The notes: generated by a model from the sequence alone, not told the origin. DNA of 64,000 nt from Heliocidaris tuberculata (GCA_025618425.1 CM046848.1:29634592-29698591), one strand, 5' to 3'; numbered from the stretch's first letter, positions 24,301-35,335 are shown. Numbers and translations are program-made.

Positions 24301-26791
24301 TCTGGCGTACCCGTTCAACCAGCGGATTCCTTTGATTGTAGCTTTAAAGTCTCCCAACTCTCAGTGCCTTCCAGGTTGTTCCTTTTGTTTTAGCTTTATT
24401 ACCACATGTATCTATCTTTATTGTTTTAAAATAGTTTGGCCTATAAAAATTCATGAAAGCTGTTTGAAAAGTGTCTGCATATCGAGTCTCCAGAAGAACG
24501 GGTAGGATAATCGTGAATTTAACCATAATTTATTTGTTTATTATTGTGTCACAAACGAGAATTTAATTTTTAAATGGACTTTTAAAGTATGTTTAGATTA
24601 ATTTTATTTCGTCAATATCATTTACATGTTTTAATCTCGTTTTTCTATAATCTTGTATTTTTTATTCAGGAAATTAAGGGATTTCTGCCCCGAGTCTTGC
24701 ACTAATTGCTGCGCTGGCTGTGGTGAGAATTGCACCGAGTGTTGGCGAGGATGTTGTGATCCCTACACCGGGTGTTGTGCAGGTTGCGGTGGGCCATGTC
24801 TGTGTTGTTGGTGTCAACCGTGTTGCGACCCATACGCACAGCAGGACAGGTTGTACTACCACAAGCAGATGAGGATGAATAATGCGTATCAACTGCAACA
24901 CAACTTCGGACCATCAGGACCTGGGGGAAGGATACCTTACAAACGACCTCCAGCAGCCCTGTAAGATTTTGTTCGTATAGCGCGTATGGTGAGGAGGGGG
25001 GAGGGGGTAGTGGCCGAATTGGCATGATCCCCCCCCCCCCCTCGAGGAAAAACAAAACTGAAAAGAAAGCCTTTAGGGGAAACTATACCTCACCCTTTTG
25101 AAAGCTTGGGAGGGTTGGCAGGAAATTTTTGCCCCCTCCCCCCCTTCTGACAATTCTGAATCCGACCCAGATAAATAAAGTCAAACAGTCCTGTAAGAAG
25201 AGACCACACAGGGTAATGACAAAAACAACAGCAACTAAACTGCAATAATGGCAAGTGCATTTTTGATGCATGTTCCCTTGAATATCTGCATGCATACGGA
25301 TTCAAATTAATGGTTACTGCTAGGAAAAAAAAACTAACAAAACAAACAAACAAAGGAACACGTTGGTCTTTATATTGGCAGGTCGTATACAGGTGGTCGC
25401 AGAATCAGATTAGAATGTAGGCCCACACTCTGTTTCTCCTCCAGTAATACTTTGCCAGGATCTTCTTGCTTGAGTGTCAGTTTATTCTCCTGAGAAAAAA
25501 AATGCAGCTATAATCTCTTAATTGCTAATTTCTTCTGTTAACTTTCTAAACAAAAGGGACCCTTTTCTAATGTTTTACAGACCCAGAGAAAGTGTAAAAA
25601 GGAAGCCATATTACGACGATCCTGAGTATGCTGAAATCGATCAATTCTACCAGGACAGTCCTAGGAAGAAACAAAAAGAGAAAGAGAATTATGTCAAATT
25701 CACGTAAGTTAACATTCTTTTACCCCAAGGTTGTTTTATCTTTTCCTCCACGCGCAGACGCATTTTCCAGCTGAAAATATGTCCTTCTGCTGATAAAAAA
25801 GTAGATAAATGTATCCCCTTTAATTCAAGAAATAAGCATAATTATTATCACATTTCTTTTATGTGTAAACTTTCACACTGTTTGGAAGTTCCTTTGTGAG
25901 TTTCTATCTACAATTTCCGGCGATTATATCCCTGTTAAATGATTAACGGTAACCTTGCGAATTCCTTATCAAAATGCCAGCAGTAAAACATGTAATCATA
26001 CATGTATGGAAGCCTATGTGTGTGAGGAGATCAGCCCCCATCCCGTTCCACACTTTCCAAATACGCCGCCCCTATTTGCCATGTTTTCTTGTGAGGACTT
26101 GTCATGTTGCAGATCTATTCACCGTAAAATAAACCCCTCAAAAATTATAACTTGTGTGCTGGAAATGCAAGAGACTTGTAATGAAATGCGACTTTTGACA
26201 ATAATAATGCTATTTACAATTTGAATGAACTTCTACTTCATCTCAAATGAGCTCTTTTTATTCTTATATAATATACAGTAAGAAACCAGTTCAGCAATAC
26301 CACGATTCATTCGATGAGGATGATGGTAGAAAACAAAAAGCCCCGCAGCAAGTGGAGAATGATTATCTCGATATCCTAGGCGACGACGATGTCGAAAACG
26401 CTTACCTAACACCGACGATGAGGGGAGAAAGATATGAGTGAGTACAGCCTTCTAGAGTGAAAGTAGCAATCTTCTCTGTAGCATTTAAATCACATAATAA
26501 TCATTATCTCGTCTGAGTAAAACTTGTAAAAATACACAAATATACGCTTAATGTTTTTATTGCATTTTTTACGACCCCATTTTTGGAAGTAGTCGACTCG
26601 AACATGCATGATTGATATCAAAGCTAATGCTGTTTATAGCTAGCTCAACACATGTCAGGGCCTGCATCGCCATCGTAATCATAATAAAGGGAAGTAACGG
26701 TCGTAGAAGTTTTCGACCTGTTCTTGATAGCAGTGACTTTTATTTTTAAGAATAACTATATACAATACTTGTTTTTCTTTTTCTTCCTATA

Positions 26792-26831
<40 letters not shown>

Positions 26832-27266
26832 GCTATTACTCCCATTCTTTTTCTGATCTTTTCCTGTCTTATTCTATCTATACTCTCTCATATTTTGGGG
26901 TTTTTTTTAACGTTACGTAAATTACATGTATATGAATATTATTATGTCAAATTGTATATCTAATTGTATTTTGACTTGTATTTTTATACATAAATATATG
27001 TATTTTCCATGTAATTCAACTCTTGAGTTGCCTTATGGATTTCAATTCAATTCAATTCAATTCAATTCTCCCCTATTTCCTCTCAATATTTTTGCTTCTA
27101 TTAAAAAAGTGTCTATTTCTTTCTCTTTCTTTCTCCCGTTCTCATTATATCTCTCCTTCTCGTTCGTATATTACAATTCTATCTCGCTCCTTTATATGCT
27201 TCTTCCTTATTTACAATCAGATCTGATTTCGAGCATTTGGATGAACCACCCAAACGACCACGATGA
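21334..27266 (+). CDS. Type I membrane protein with one thrombospondin type 1 repeat and tyrosine-rich cytoplasmic tail
   Basis: Seven in-phase exons: 21334-21397, 21966-22673, 23254-23365, 24670-24960, 25581-25703, 26279-26437, 27221-27266 (TGA); 500 residues. Residues 1-21 form a signal peptide (MQLLWIILFSLCHLAACRA). Residues 22-190 are polar, rich in Asp, Asn and Arg, and probably disordered, with RRR sites. Residues about 194-242 are a TSP1 repeat: the WTEW C-mannosylation motif, CNVTCG (C-x-x-T-C-G O-fucosylation motif), then GVGKQSRWRRC. Residues about 260-285 are a transmembrane helix, followed by CCKK. Residues 299-341 are Cys-rich, with CCAGCG repeats and two CCDPY. The tail has tyrosines in SH2-like settings (DDPEYAEI, NDYLDIL, NAYLTP) and ends PPKRPR. 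TSP1 repeats mediate adhesion and matrix or ligand binding, so a surface receptor or adhesion protein is likely. I recognise no vertebrate ortholog. ATG 21334 is chosen because it opens the signal peptide and splices in phase. Confidence 0.88.
22780..22990 (+). repeat. (TTC)n / CT-rich low-complexity intron tract
   Basis: TTC repeats from about 22780 to 22876, then CT repeats near 22950-22975, in the second intron of the TSP1 membrane-protein gene. The long ORFs across it are low-complexity artefacts. Confidence 0.85.
23396..24060. repeat. Cluster of GGCGGATCCA-ended repeat fragments with poly-G/poly-C runs
   Basis: The motif GGCGGATCCA or its complement appears at about 23400, 23563 (GGCGGATTCAGG), 23873 (CTGGATCCGCCCCTG) and 24041 (CTGGATCCGCCCTG). 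Each is next to runs of 9-17 G or C and stretches such as GAAATCCTGGATCCGCC. This suggests several nested or tandem copies of one short repetitive element. Similar G-rich pieces with TTCTGACAATTCTGAATCCG lie at about 25000-25170. It is in the intron before the Cys-rich exon. Confidence 0.55.
24174..24257 (-). tRNA. tRNA-Leu (anticodon TAA)
   Basis: 84 nt on the minus strand. Acceptor stem AGTACGG/CCGTACT has 7 pairs with discriminator A, the usual base for tRNA-Leu. A box TGGCCGAGTGG and B box GGTTCGAACCC are present. The anticodon stem-loop is TTGGA-CTTAAGT-TCCAA, with anticodon TAA. A long variable arm (ATGGACGTAATGTCCGC) gives the class II shape, and a T run for Pol III termination follows about 5 nt downstream. 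CCA is not encoded, as expected. It lies antisense in the third intron of the TSP1 membrane-protein gene. Confidence 0.95.
26798..26830 (+). repeat. (CT)n microsatellite
   Basis: About 16 CT dinucleotides in the last intron of the TSP1 membrane-protein gene. Confidence 0.9.
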
Positions 27267-27492
27267 GAGATTAATGATCAGTCCATATATTATTTACTCG
27301 ATCACGTCGTCATCATTACGACTACGCCGTCCGTCCATCGTGCTAATCAATTCATTCATATCGTCAATTATAAATCCACTTTTTCTTGAGCGATAAACAC
27401 TACCACGGCCTCGTGGTAATACTGTTTAATCCATGTAAACGTAGTCTCATGAAATATTCAGTGATTGAAAAAAAAATTGGATTTGATTTGGG

Positions 27493-27498
27493 AATAAA
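27493..27498 (+). promoter_or_regulatory. Candidate polyadenylation signal of the TSP1 membrane-protein gene
   Basis: AATAAA about 227 bases after the TGA stop, inside GGAATAAATCATG. It is the nearest canonical hexamer downstream; the assignment is positional. Confidence 0.45.
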
Positions 27499-27944
27499 TC
27501 ATGTTATCATGTACATTTGGAACTTGCAATTTGGGTACCGTTTTATGTAAAGTGTTGCGATTGATTAAAATTCATCGCAACTGAACTATCTAGAGAATGA
27601 TATCAATCGAAAATCAGTATTTAATTGAACTGAATTGACTTTATTAAACATCATTGACATAGTACATCAATATTTTGTTTCAACAAGAAAACGAGAGAGA
27701 AAAGATAATAACAACTTATGTACATTTCAAATAACAAAATATGTAAACATATCAGAGTAGGTTAATAATATTTGATTCGTATATACATGTGCACAGATTG
27801 ATATGATATAACTCGTTTTAGAATTCACCCCTTGTATAATTTGAGGACTTGCCGTCGATTCGGATTTATCGTCTTAGCTCTGCAAGACGGGGTCTGAGAT
27901 ATTATTGGCCAACTTTGAGCACCAGTGAGAAAACAAAGATAATT

Positions 27945-28890
27945 GTCCCCGCCGAACGAAGTTCGCGAGGGGACTATGAAACGGGCTCCGTTCGTGTGTG
28001 CGTGTGTGTGTGCGCGCGCGCGTGTGTGTGTGTGTGTGTGTGTGTGTGTCCGTCCGTCCGTCCGTCCGTCCGTCTGTCCGTGTGTGCTCAAATGTTAGAA
28101 AATGCTACTTCTCCGTCATTTCTTGGCCGATTTTGATTCCGATTGTTTTATCTGATAGGGCTGGGTGGGGGCTTCCAAACTTCTACACAGAATTTTGAAA
28201 TTCATTAATTATGCAAATTTATGCAAATTTATTCAAAATTGACGAAAAATGCTACTTCTCCTCTATTTCACATCGGATTTTGATTCCGATTGTTTTATCT
28301 GATAGGGCTCGGTGGGGGCTTCCAAACTTCTACACAGAATTTTGAAATTCATTAATAATGCAAATTTATGCAAATTTATTCAAAATTGACGAAAAATGCT
28401 ACTTCTCCTCTATTTCACATCGGATTTTGATTCCGATTGTTTTATCTGATAGGGCTGGGTGGGGGCTTCCAAACTTCTACACAGAATTTTGAAATTCATT
28501 AATTATGCAAATTTATGCAAATTTATTCAAAATTGACGAAAAATGCTACTTCTCCTCTATTTCACATCGGATTTTGATTCCGATTGTTTTATCTGATAGG
28601 GCTGGGTGGGGGCTTCCAAACTTCTACACAGAATTTTGAAATTCATTATTCATGCAAATTTATGCAAATTTATTCAAAATGGCTGAAGGTTCATAATGTT
28701 TTCATGTTTTATATTTCAGTTGTATACATGCATTGTTGGTATTCTCTTCTTTTGCATGCAGTAACATTATTATTTTATTCACTAAAGTTTTTCACTGAAG
28801 TTTTAAGGTTCAGGCTAGTTAATTTCCACAGATCTGCACTTCCGGCGGGGACATTTATTACGCATTGCGTAATTTACTCATTCACTTGTT
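27945..28890 (+). mobile_element. GTCCCCGCC element with 146-bp tandem units (copy 1)
   Basis: Starts with a self-complementary GTCCCCGCCGAACGAAGTTC..GGGGAC end, then (TG)n, (CCGT)n and about four tandem units of about 146 bp. Each unit contains AAATGCTACTTCTCC, GATTTTGATTCCGATTG and GGGTGGGGGCTTCCAAAC. It closes with CCGGCGGGGAC and GCATTGCGTAATTTACTC. An inverted copy with about five units lies at 52881-53963. The long ORFs are repeat translations, not genes. Confidence 0.8.
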
Positions 28891-29406
28891 TTTCATTGCC
28901 AAATCGTTCTTGTCGGGTCGTTTTGGCAGGGCTTCCATTTTTAATCCCATTCAAAGTTAAAAGTTTAAAAGACTTGTCGTGCTAAACTAATTAGAAATGC
29001 GTCTTCTGAATGCGAAACAAACAGAAAAATGGGGCTCAAACAATATATATTTTGTTCATATATGTATCAACCGGAATGATAAAAGACTTGGACTTAAGCC
29101 GTGACTATCGTCTGGCTAAGATCAACATGGCAATGTTCTGTAACCATTATAATCTACAGAAAAATGCTTATTTTGGGTACGCTGAATTGTAAATATTTTA
29201 TTGTATAGGCAAGTATGTCAGATTAAGAGTCGTACAGTGGAAATGTTCATGAATAAAGTTTCCAAAGGAATTACAATCTGAGGAACAATAATAATGTGTT
29301 TGGATTCTGTATAATTTGTTAATTTATGATATTTTCATCCCACTATCATCGTTCTTCTTCTCTTTGCTTCCCTATCTTCATCATAATCTTCTGAACTGAT
29401 TTTTCG

Positions 29407-29407
<1 letters not shown>

Positions 29408-29444
<37 letters not shown>
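29408..29444 (+). repeat. 37-base uninterrupted G run
   Basis: Longest of many G or C homopolymers of 10 or more bases in the window. Others include 1777-1792 (C), 13760-13774 (G), 20731-20746 (G) and 23984-24000 (G). Confidence 0.9.
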
Positions 29445-29446
<2 letters not shown>

Positions 29447-29671
29447 CGGTGGTCTTGTTCTATAGTTCTGATAAGCCCACCGCACACTATCGACTGTCAG
29501 AGTTTGGAGGTAAATCGCAATAGTATTTGATTAATATTGGCATTACAACTTAATAATCTACCTGATTCAGATTCTGAGCAATAATGAATTCAAAACATGG
29601 GATTTGGGTGCGCTGTCGGCCTTATACCGGGAATGAGGGCCAAAATAAGTTTTAAATCGTAGACGAGGCGC

Positions 29672-30291
29672 GGGGGGGGGGGGCACTCAGTATATAGTGT
29701 GCGGTGGATATGTGCCGCGGAGAAGACCCCCATTTTTACACTCAGATTTCCGATCCAAACTGAAAGCATACTATTTTTTCTAGTTGAGAAAGCACCACCT
29801 TTTTTCATTCCGTCATACTACGGCCGTTCTAGCCACCCCGGCCCGTTTCGAAGAATATTATTTTTGGTGAAAAGTTGAAAACGAGTTTCATTCCAAGTGC
29901 TTCCTCCGGGCTTTCCCCATTGCTTCCAATCCGGTTCCAATCCACCCTATATAGGGGATTCAGTTTTCATTCATGCTGAGCGCATGCATGCGAATTAACC
30001 CCGCTTATATGAATACACACACCATAGACTTGCCATGACACACAGCGTATTTAGCTAATAAAAACAAAACAAAACAAACAAAAACCTAGTTCTGAATGAT
30101 TCTTATATTTCAATAACAGCCAGTTCCGTAGCATCATATTTATAATGTAATCCACTTCCAAAGACCCCCTTTAGTAGTTCCGAAGGCCATCATCCTTTTC
30201 ATGATACGCTAGTTCCGAAGCGCCTTTATTTTTTTGTCTTGCCAGTGACACATACCTACCACATTTGGGGTCGAGTGCCCCCCCCCCCCCC
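29672..30291. mobile_element. Element with poly-G + CACTC inverted ends
   Basis: Left end (G)12 CACTC at 29672-29688 and right end GAGTG(C)14 at 30273-30291 face each other, with a roughly 600-bp AT-rich body containing GTTCCGAAG repeats (about 30176 and 30211). Similar in style to other G-run-ended repeats in the window. No ORF of note. Confidence 0.5.
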
Positions 30292-31224
30292 GACAAGGCG
30301 GGGGCCTAAGACCCTAGACCTATGCCTAGGGCTGCTCTGACGTCACTACGACTCGGAGCCGATGGCCTTTCCTCCCTTTCCTCTGACTAGAAAGCTCGCA
30401 ATAGTCCGTGTTCTATTTTACTATCTAGAGTCTATATGACTATTCAGAACCTCAATAAAAAATATCAAATATCAAAATATATCATGTGTTTAAAGTTTAT
30501 ATCCAATGCTTTTATTTTCTTCTGAAATCGGATAGCAGACCGTGCGGTGCGGTGCCGTGATCATAGTGCTTTAATTTGTATCATCAAAAGAAGAATGATA
30601 CAATTTTTTTTTTTTTTTTAGAGCGCCATCTTTTGATGTAAACATTACATCTTTTTTGATTGAATCAATTGATACGGCGATCCTGAAATTTTCACATGAA
30701 TTTACGTCGTGACGTGGTAAGGACAGATTTTATGAAAGTTGCTAGTATTTTGGCATAATAATATTGCATAATACTTGGTTGTATGATATTTTCTATTAGC
30801 TGCTTGACCTCGTATTAAATAATCAGAACGGCAAACTCCGTCCTGAGAGTTTGATCAAAGCTGGGTCTCTGCCCTGGTCCCACTCGCGTTCATTTGCGTA
30901 TTGTTGGTTTGTATGTAAGAACGGAAAAGAAAAGAGACTGAAAATCCTGTTTGGAGATGAAAACTATACGGGGGGGGGGGGGGGCAGAGGGGGCGACCGC
31001 CCCCCTATGAATTTTCAAGTAGTGAAAAAAGAAGAAAAAAAAGAAAAGGAGGAAGAAAAGGGAAGAAAGAAGAAAGAGGAGTATTAAAAAGAGAGGTCTT
31101 AACATATTATAACTCTACCCTCTAGGCCTAATTATTAGCCCTGTTAATAGTTATGGAGAAAAAATATGTCATCTTTAGGTCGTCTTGCCCCTCCTATCAA
31201 AATACCCTGGGTCCCTGGCGCCGC

Positions 31225-32213
31225 CACTCACACTTATACGAGGTTATTGAAGATAACCTCGCACTCTGTACCATTAATACGTGAGCAATTCTCCGTATCG
31301 CATAATTATAGCTCTCCGAATCCGAACGCATGCAGCACTCTAATTTTTGGGCATGTGATTGCTGGCAACTGAGCTTCCGAGTCCGGCCGGAGCGTCATTG
31401 ACAATGTGTTAGAAGACGTGGTCAGCCTAGCAAAAACTCCCTTTTGTTCCTAATCTAGCAAATAATCGTGTTTTTATACAGTTGATATTTAAATGGGATT
31501 CTTCTGTGAGGCCACCCAATGTGGGATGTTGAGCCGAAGATGCAAAACGTGTTTTCAGCAGAACAATCTCGCACGAAAAAAGCAAGGAAATATCAGTGTA
31601 TGCTCACTATAGCTATAGACTGGAACCGGAAATATATGTGCCAACATCGTTGTCCCCGATATCGGCATCAGGAGCTGATATCGGCTGATATCGGCTGATA
31701 TCGGCTATATGCGATAGGGAGAATTGCTTCCCATACTATAGGCAAGTGTGTGATATCTTGCCCATTTGTGTGCAGGAGAGGAGCAAGATCACCGACCAAA
31801 AACAGCCTGAAAATTTTACTTGATCAAGATAATAAAGATCCTATCGAAAGATCTCGCGTGAAATTAGATATTCTATCATTCTAAAATGTAGAAGGAAGTA
31901 TTTTCTCAAAATTTTGCCGATTATATTGGTGTTTTTACCTCTTCAACTCAGAGGTCGTGACAGGCCAGAATTGACACAGCCCCATATAGTGATGATCCCG
32001 TGAGTGTGGCGCCGCCCCTGGGTGTGGCATATATAATGTGGATATCTACCTTAGATTGGTACATCAACTTAGGCCTACTCTAGACTCCCCCCCCCCCCCC
32101 AAAAAAAAAGGCAATAAAGTCATTAAGTCGATAGATCTATTCTCAATTTGTCTAACTTACACTTACAGACTTAGTCTAAACTTATTTCCAATAACCTCGT
32201 ATAAGTGTGAGTG
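31225..32213. mobile_element. Element with perfect 25-bp terminal inverted repeats
   Basis: The 25 bases at 31225-31249 (start CACTCACACTTATACG) are the exact reverse complement of 32189-32213 (end CGTATAAGTGTGAGTG). A small hairpin CGAGGTTAT/ATAACCTCG sits at 31239-31262. The body is about 940 bp, non-coding, and includes a GATATCGGCT tandem repeat (31674-31706). It directly abuts the foldback element at 32214. Confidence 0.7.
31674..31706 (+). repeat. 10-bp tandem repeat GATATCGGCT
   Basis: Three consecutive units of GATATCGGCT, a fourth diverged upstream (GATATCGGCATCAGGAGCT). Each unit contains the palindrome GATATC. Confidence 0.85.
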
Positions 32214-32310
32214 CTCATAGGCCCTTGCCTATGTGGGACTGTGTCCAACATTCACTGTTGCAGCAGTCAAAAACAGACAACAAAATTGCTCTAACTCTAA
32301 GCAAGATTTA

Positions 32311-32939
32311 ATGTTCTTAAATTTGCTTCATTACCTGCCTGAATCAGGGACTCTTCAACTCTTACTGTGCCACAAATTTGGGGATTCAGAATTGGAAATG
32401 AAATTTTAAATAATTATTTTCCTCTCATGTATGGATGATCTAAAGTTAGCTAGACTGGAAAAAGGCCTGCTGATACACACGGAAGCTATTGAAGCATATT
32501 CACCCGTAAAAGCTAGTCTGGAGTACAAGGTTATCTTCAGATAAGCTTGTAGTATATGTACATGATCATTTGATGTATAAGTGCATAAACATCTTTGACT
32601 TTGTGATTGACAAAGGCTTTGAAAAAGTTTTGAAATGAAATTCAGCCAACATGACCGGTTTATTACATTAATTGTTAGGGTAAGTCCACTTATACATGTA
32701 CAAGCTTATCTGAAGATAACCTTGTACGTACTCCAGACTAGCTTTTACAGGTGAATAGGCTTCAATAGCTTTTGTGTGTATCAGCAGACCTTTTTCCACT
32801 TTCCAGTCTAGATCATTCATACATGAGAGGAAAATAATCATTTAAGATTTTTCTTTCAAATTTGAAACCCCAAATTAGTGGCGCAGTAAGATTTGAAGAG
32901 TCCCTGAATCAGGTAATCTAGCAAATTTAAGAAATTAAA
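32311..32939. repeat. Inner inverted repeat, arms about 245 bp, spacer about 130 bp
   Basis: Left arm about 32311-32563 and right arm about 32694-32939 are reverse complements at roughly 85-90 percent. Examples are CTGAATCAGGGACTCTTCAA / TTGAAGAGTCCCTGAATCAG and AAGGTTATCTTCAGATAAGC / GCTTATCTGAAGATAACCTT. It begins directly at the inner edge of the outer left arm. Confidence 0.8.
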
Positions 32940-33303
32940 GTGTACCAATCACCTGAAAAAATAATTTGTGTACAGCTAGAAAGTATAAAATCAACCTCAA
33001 AGAACTTTGTCTGGTATTCTATAGGTCAACAGTTAATGAGTATGAAGGAAATAAAGGAGAACATGAAAATGCTCGTGCGGAACCGAACTCAGAGTTTGGT
33101 TCCGCGCGAGCCTTTACCTTGGCGAGCGTGTACGGGTGTGTCGAGTAGTCTACTCACGAGTCGCTTTTACACTTATATAGAGTGTAATTGCAATATCTCT
33201 TTTATAGAATCAATATTTAAAGCCCATATTTTAAATATAGCATAACGACATGCAACCTCTAACATACAGAGCAAAATTATTTTTGGTGATTGGTACCCTT
33301 TAA

Positions 33304-34778
33304 AGGTTCCCTTTTATGGAATTACAAAGGAACTTCAATTAGTAGACTTTTCTACTGTGAATCCAGATCTGTCAACCATTTTACCTGAATTCCATTCATT
33401 AATCTGTAAACTTGAAAATAAAAAATTAATTGGGAACGCCCCTAAAAATTTTGGAAAATCGGTCCAGCGATCGATGACGTCATGTGACGTCACACTCAGA
33501 ATGCTTGACTCCACGCAAGCTGAAAGTGTGTGTGTAGGCTATTGAACTTCGTGTAGATCCTAGCTTCGACTTCGTGCCATTACAGCCCTTCATTTTAGTT
33601 TTTTTTTAATCCTATATCAACGAACGATAACATCTTCTTCAGACAGAAGAAATAAAAGAGGAATTAGGGGCACGGCCGTATTTGTTTGAACCAGACATGT
33701 CGGATTCTGATTATATGACAGAGACGTCCCTGATTTCAATAACGGAGAAGATATCGACGGGAGACTTGGGAATTATAACTAGTAATTCCTTTTGATAATT
33801 AGATTGCCGATTAAATTTTAATTTACGGATATCCACCAATTATTAATCTTGTTTGCGCTTGCAAAATGCCCCAGTCCTGATGAGGCTGAGTTGAAAGCTG
33901 ATCGAGGCAGTGAGCTCGACGTGCGCAGGTGTACACGCCGTGCCGTTCGGTTGTTCGCCTGCTGACCCTGCCTGGCCTGGGCTTGGGTAGGGTTTAATGG
34001 TGCATGGGGTGGTAGCGTTTAATTTGTTTCTAGTAAATTCTAACATTGATATCCAGAAAACCCTTAGCTCTCCTGTTACCTTGCATGTTTTCATTGTGCT
34101 GCTATGAATAATAAGTACCGGTAGACTAAGTTAGTGTAGGTACAGTGATAGTTGATCAATAGATATATGATCAATAGATACCGTAGATCAAGTTTGATTT
34201 TGGGGATGGCATCTTGCTTCAGGGACGGCCTCTTCTTGATGCCAAACGCCGCATGCAGCCCCGTACTATCGAGGAAGTCCTCCGCACAAATGTGCTCGTA
34301 ACACACGGACACTGCGGTCACTCGGCCCCTTCCAATTGACGCGAGTTAGTTTCCCTTTTGAGGTCCATTTTCTTCTAATATTTGGGTCTTTGAGGAATAA
34401 ATGTAGACTTACACCCTCCTTTGTGATGTTGCTGCAACCTGCAAAGACACAGCGTTGCGGCATACTTCGATTTAGAGGTGGTTTCCGAGGTGATATATAA
34501 CTGCAAGTTAGTTTGCACGCGTGATATATGCAAGATATTGTAAACAAGCACCGGCGATGTCGGTTTGTGACGTCACACGTCAATCATGCTCGAAGAACGA
34601 GAATTCGGGGTTTAAAAGGGGGCGGAGCTTAGCAGACTCTTTTAGGCCTGAATACGTGGGGAAAATATTATTTTAAAAATATTCAGATACGTATTCATTG
34701 CAAACGGATGTCATTTTTCAATTTAGATGAGTATCATGTACAAAATAACAAGAATTAGAATTTCATAAAAGGGAACCT
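33304..34778 (-). mobile_element. Kolobok-like DNA transposon remnant, TTAA target duplication
   Basis: Terminal inverted repeats AGGTTCCCTTTTATGGAATT (33304-33323) and AATTTCATAAAAGGGAACCT (34759-34778), 19 of 20 matching, flanked by TTAA at 33300-33303 and 34779-34782. It carries a broken THAP zinc-finger coding segment on the minus strand (34196-34463). THAP transposase plus TTAA targets is the signature of the Kolobok superfamily; piggyBac also uses TTAA but has no THAP. At 1.47 kb it is too short to hold a full transposase, so it is internally deleted. Confidence 0.75.
34196..34463 (-). pseudogene. THAP-domain transposase fragment, frameshifted
   Basis: From ATG at 34463 the minus strand reads MPQRCVFAGCSNITKEGVSL, then FLKDPNIRRKW, then VNWKGPSDRSV. 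The frame then shifts by one base near 34321 and continues VCYEHICAEDF and ends LKQDAIPKI. This is the THAP pattern: C-x4-C near the start, W, then C-x2-H-x-C..F, and an AVPT-like end. After the end the frame soon fails; no catalytic transposase domain is visible. It is nested in the TTAA-flanked element 33304-34778. Confidence 0.8.
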
Positions 34779-34897
34779 TTAAGTCTTGCTTAGAGCAATT
34801 TTGTTGTCTGTTTTTGACTGCTGCAACAGTGAATGTTGGACACAGTCCCACACAGGCAAGGGCCTATGAGTGGGGTAAGTCCTCTCTAGATCTAAGT

Positions 34898-35035
34898 AGG
34901 GGAGCGTTTCATCAAGCGTTTTGTCAGTGATTTTTACCGACAAATTTGCTCTCAGCCAATCAGATGCAAGGATTTCAGTAGCTTATAACAGTTGTCGGTA
35001 AAAATCACTGACAAAACACTTGATGAAATGCTCCC
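34898..35035. mobile_element. Foldback MITE with CCAAT core and 11-bp target duplication (copy 4)
   Basis: Arms GGGAGCGTTTCATCAAGCGT and CACTTGATGAAATGCTCCC, with inner arms GTCAGTGATTTTTACCGACA / TGTCGGTAAAAATCACTGAC. The core is CTCAGCCAATCAGATGCAAG then GATTTCAGTAGCTTATAACA. TAGATCTAAGT is present at 34887-34897 and again at 35036-35046, consistent with a target duplication. Confidence 0.85.
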
Positions 35036-35335
35036 TAGATCTAAGTTGGATCAAGGGCACATAACAAGGCACGTAGCCAGGGACAGAGGGAGGGCGGTCG
35101 CCCCCCAAAAATGCCAACTTAAAACAAAAAAATTTTAAAGCGGGGTGAAGTGAGAGAAAAATAGCCTAGTTAAAAGGTGCAACGAGCCATTATCTTTCTC
35201 TTTAAAAAAAACCCTGAATATAATCATTAAAATTATGTCAGACTGCCCTTGAAATATTGAACAGTCAGTAACTTTACATGTCTTCTATTTTCTTATTTTT
35301 CATAAATTACAGGTTACAGGTAGATGTAACAGATA

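Larger units (their letters stand above)
32214..34870. mobile_element. Large foldback element with about 90-bp inverted arms, nested insertions inside
   Basis: Left arm 32214-32310 (CTCATAGGCCCTTGCC.. TGTTGCAGCAGTCAAAAACA..) matches right arm 34783-34870 in inverted orientation with few differences (for example TGACTGCTGCAACAGTG). Inside lie a second large inverted repeat (32311-32939) and a TTAA-flanked element carrying a THAP remnant (33304-34778). No target duplication is clear at the outer ends. Confidence 0.75.
27267..35335. other. Intergenic region between the TSP1 gene and USP20, mostly mobile elements
   Basis: Contains the TSP1-gene 3' UTR, the minisatellite element 27945-28890, a 37-base G run at 29408-29444, an inverted-repeat element at 29672-30291, an element with 25-bp inverted ends at 31225-32213, the nested foldback/THAP complex at 32214-34870, and a foldback MITE at 34898-35035. 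In 28891-29400 and 30292-31224 I see nothing beyond short low-confidence ORFs and homopolymer runs. The upstream 5' UTR of USP20 may begin after the AG at about 35311. Confidence 0.6.

Noticed and set aside
28098..28680. Possible CRISPR-like array
   Set aside because: Head-to-tail 146-bp units without spacers in a eukaryotic genome; it is a minisatellite.
27998..28985. ORFs of 66-133 codons in the minisatellite element
   Set aside because: Translations of TG, CCGT and 146-bp repeats; the same frames recur in the inverted copy.
33843..34094. 83-codon minus-strand ORF as transposase remainder
   Set aside because: No recognisable RNase H-like or DDE motif; not in a frame that clearly continues the THAP segment.
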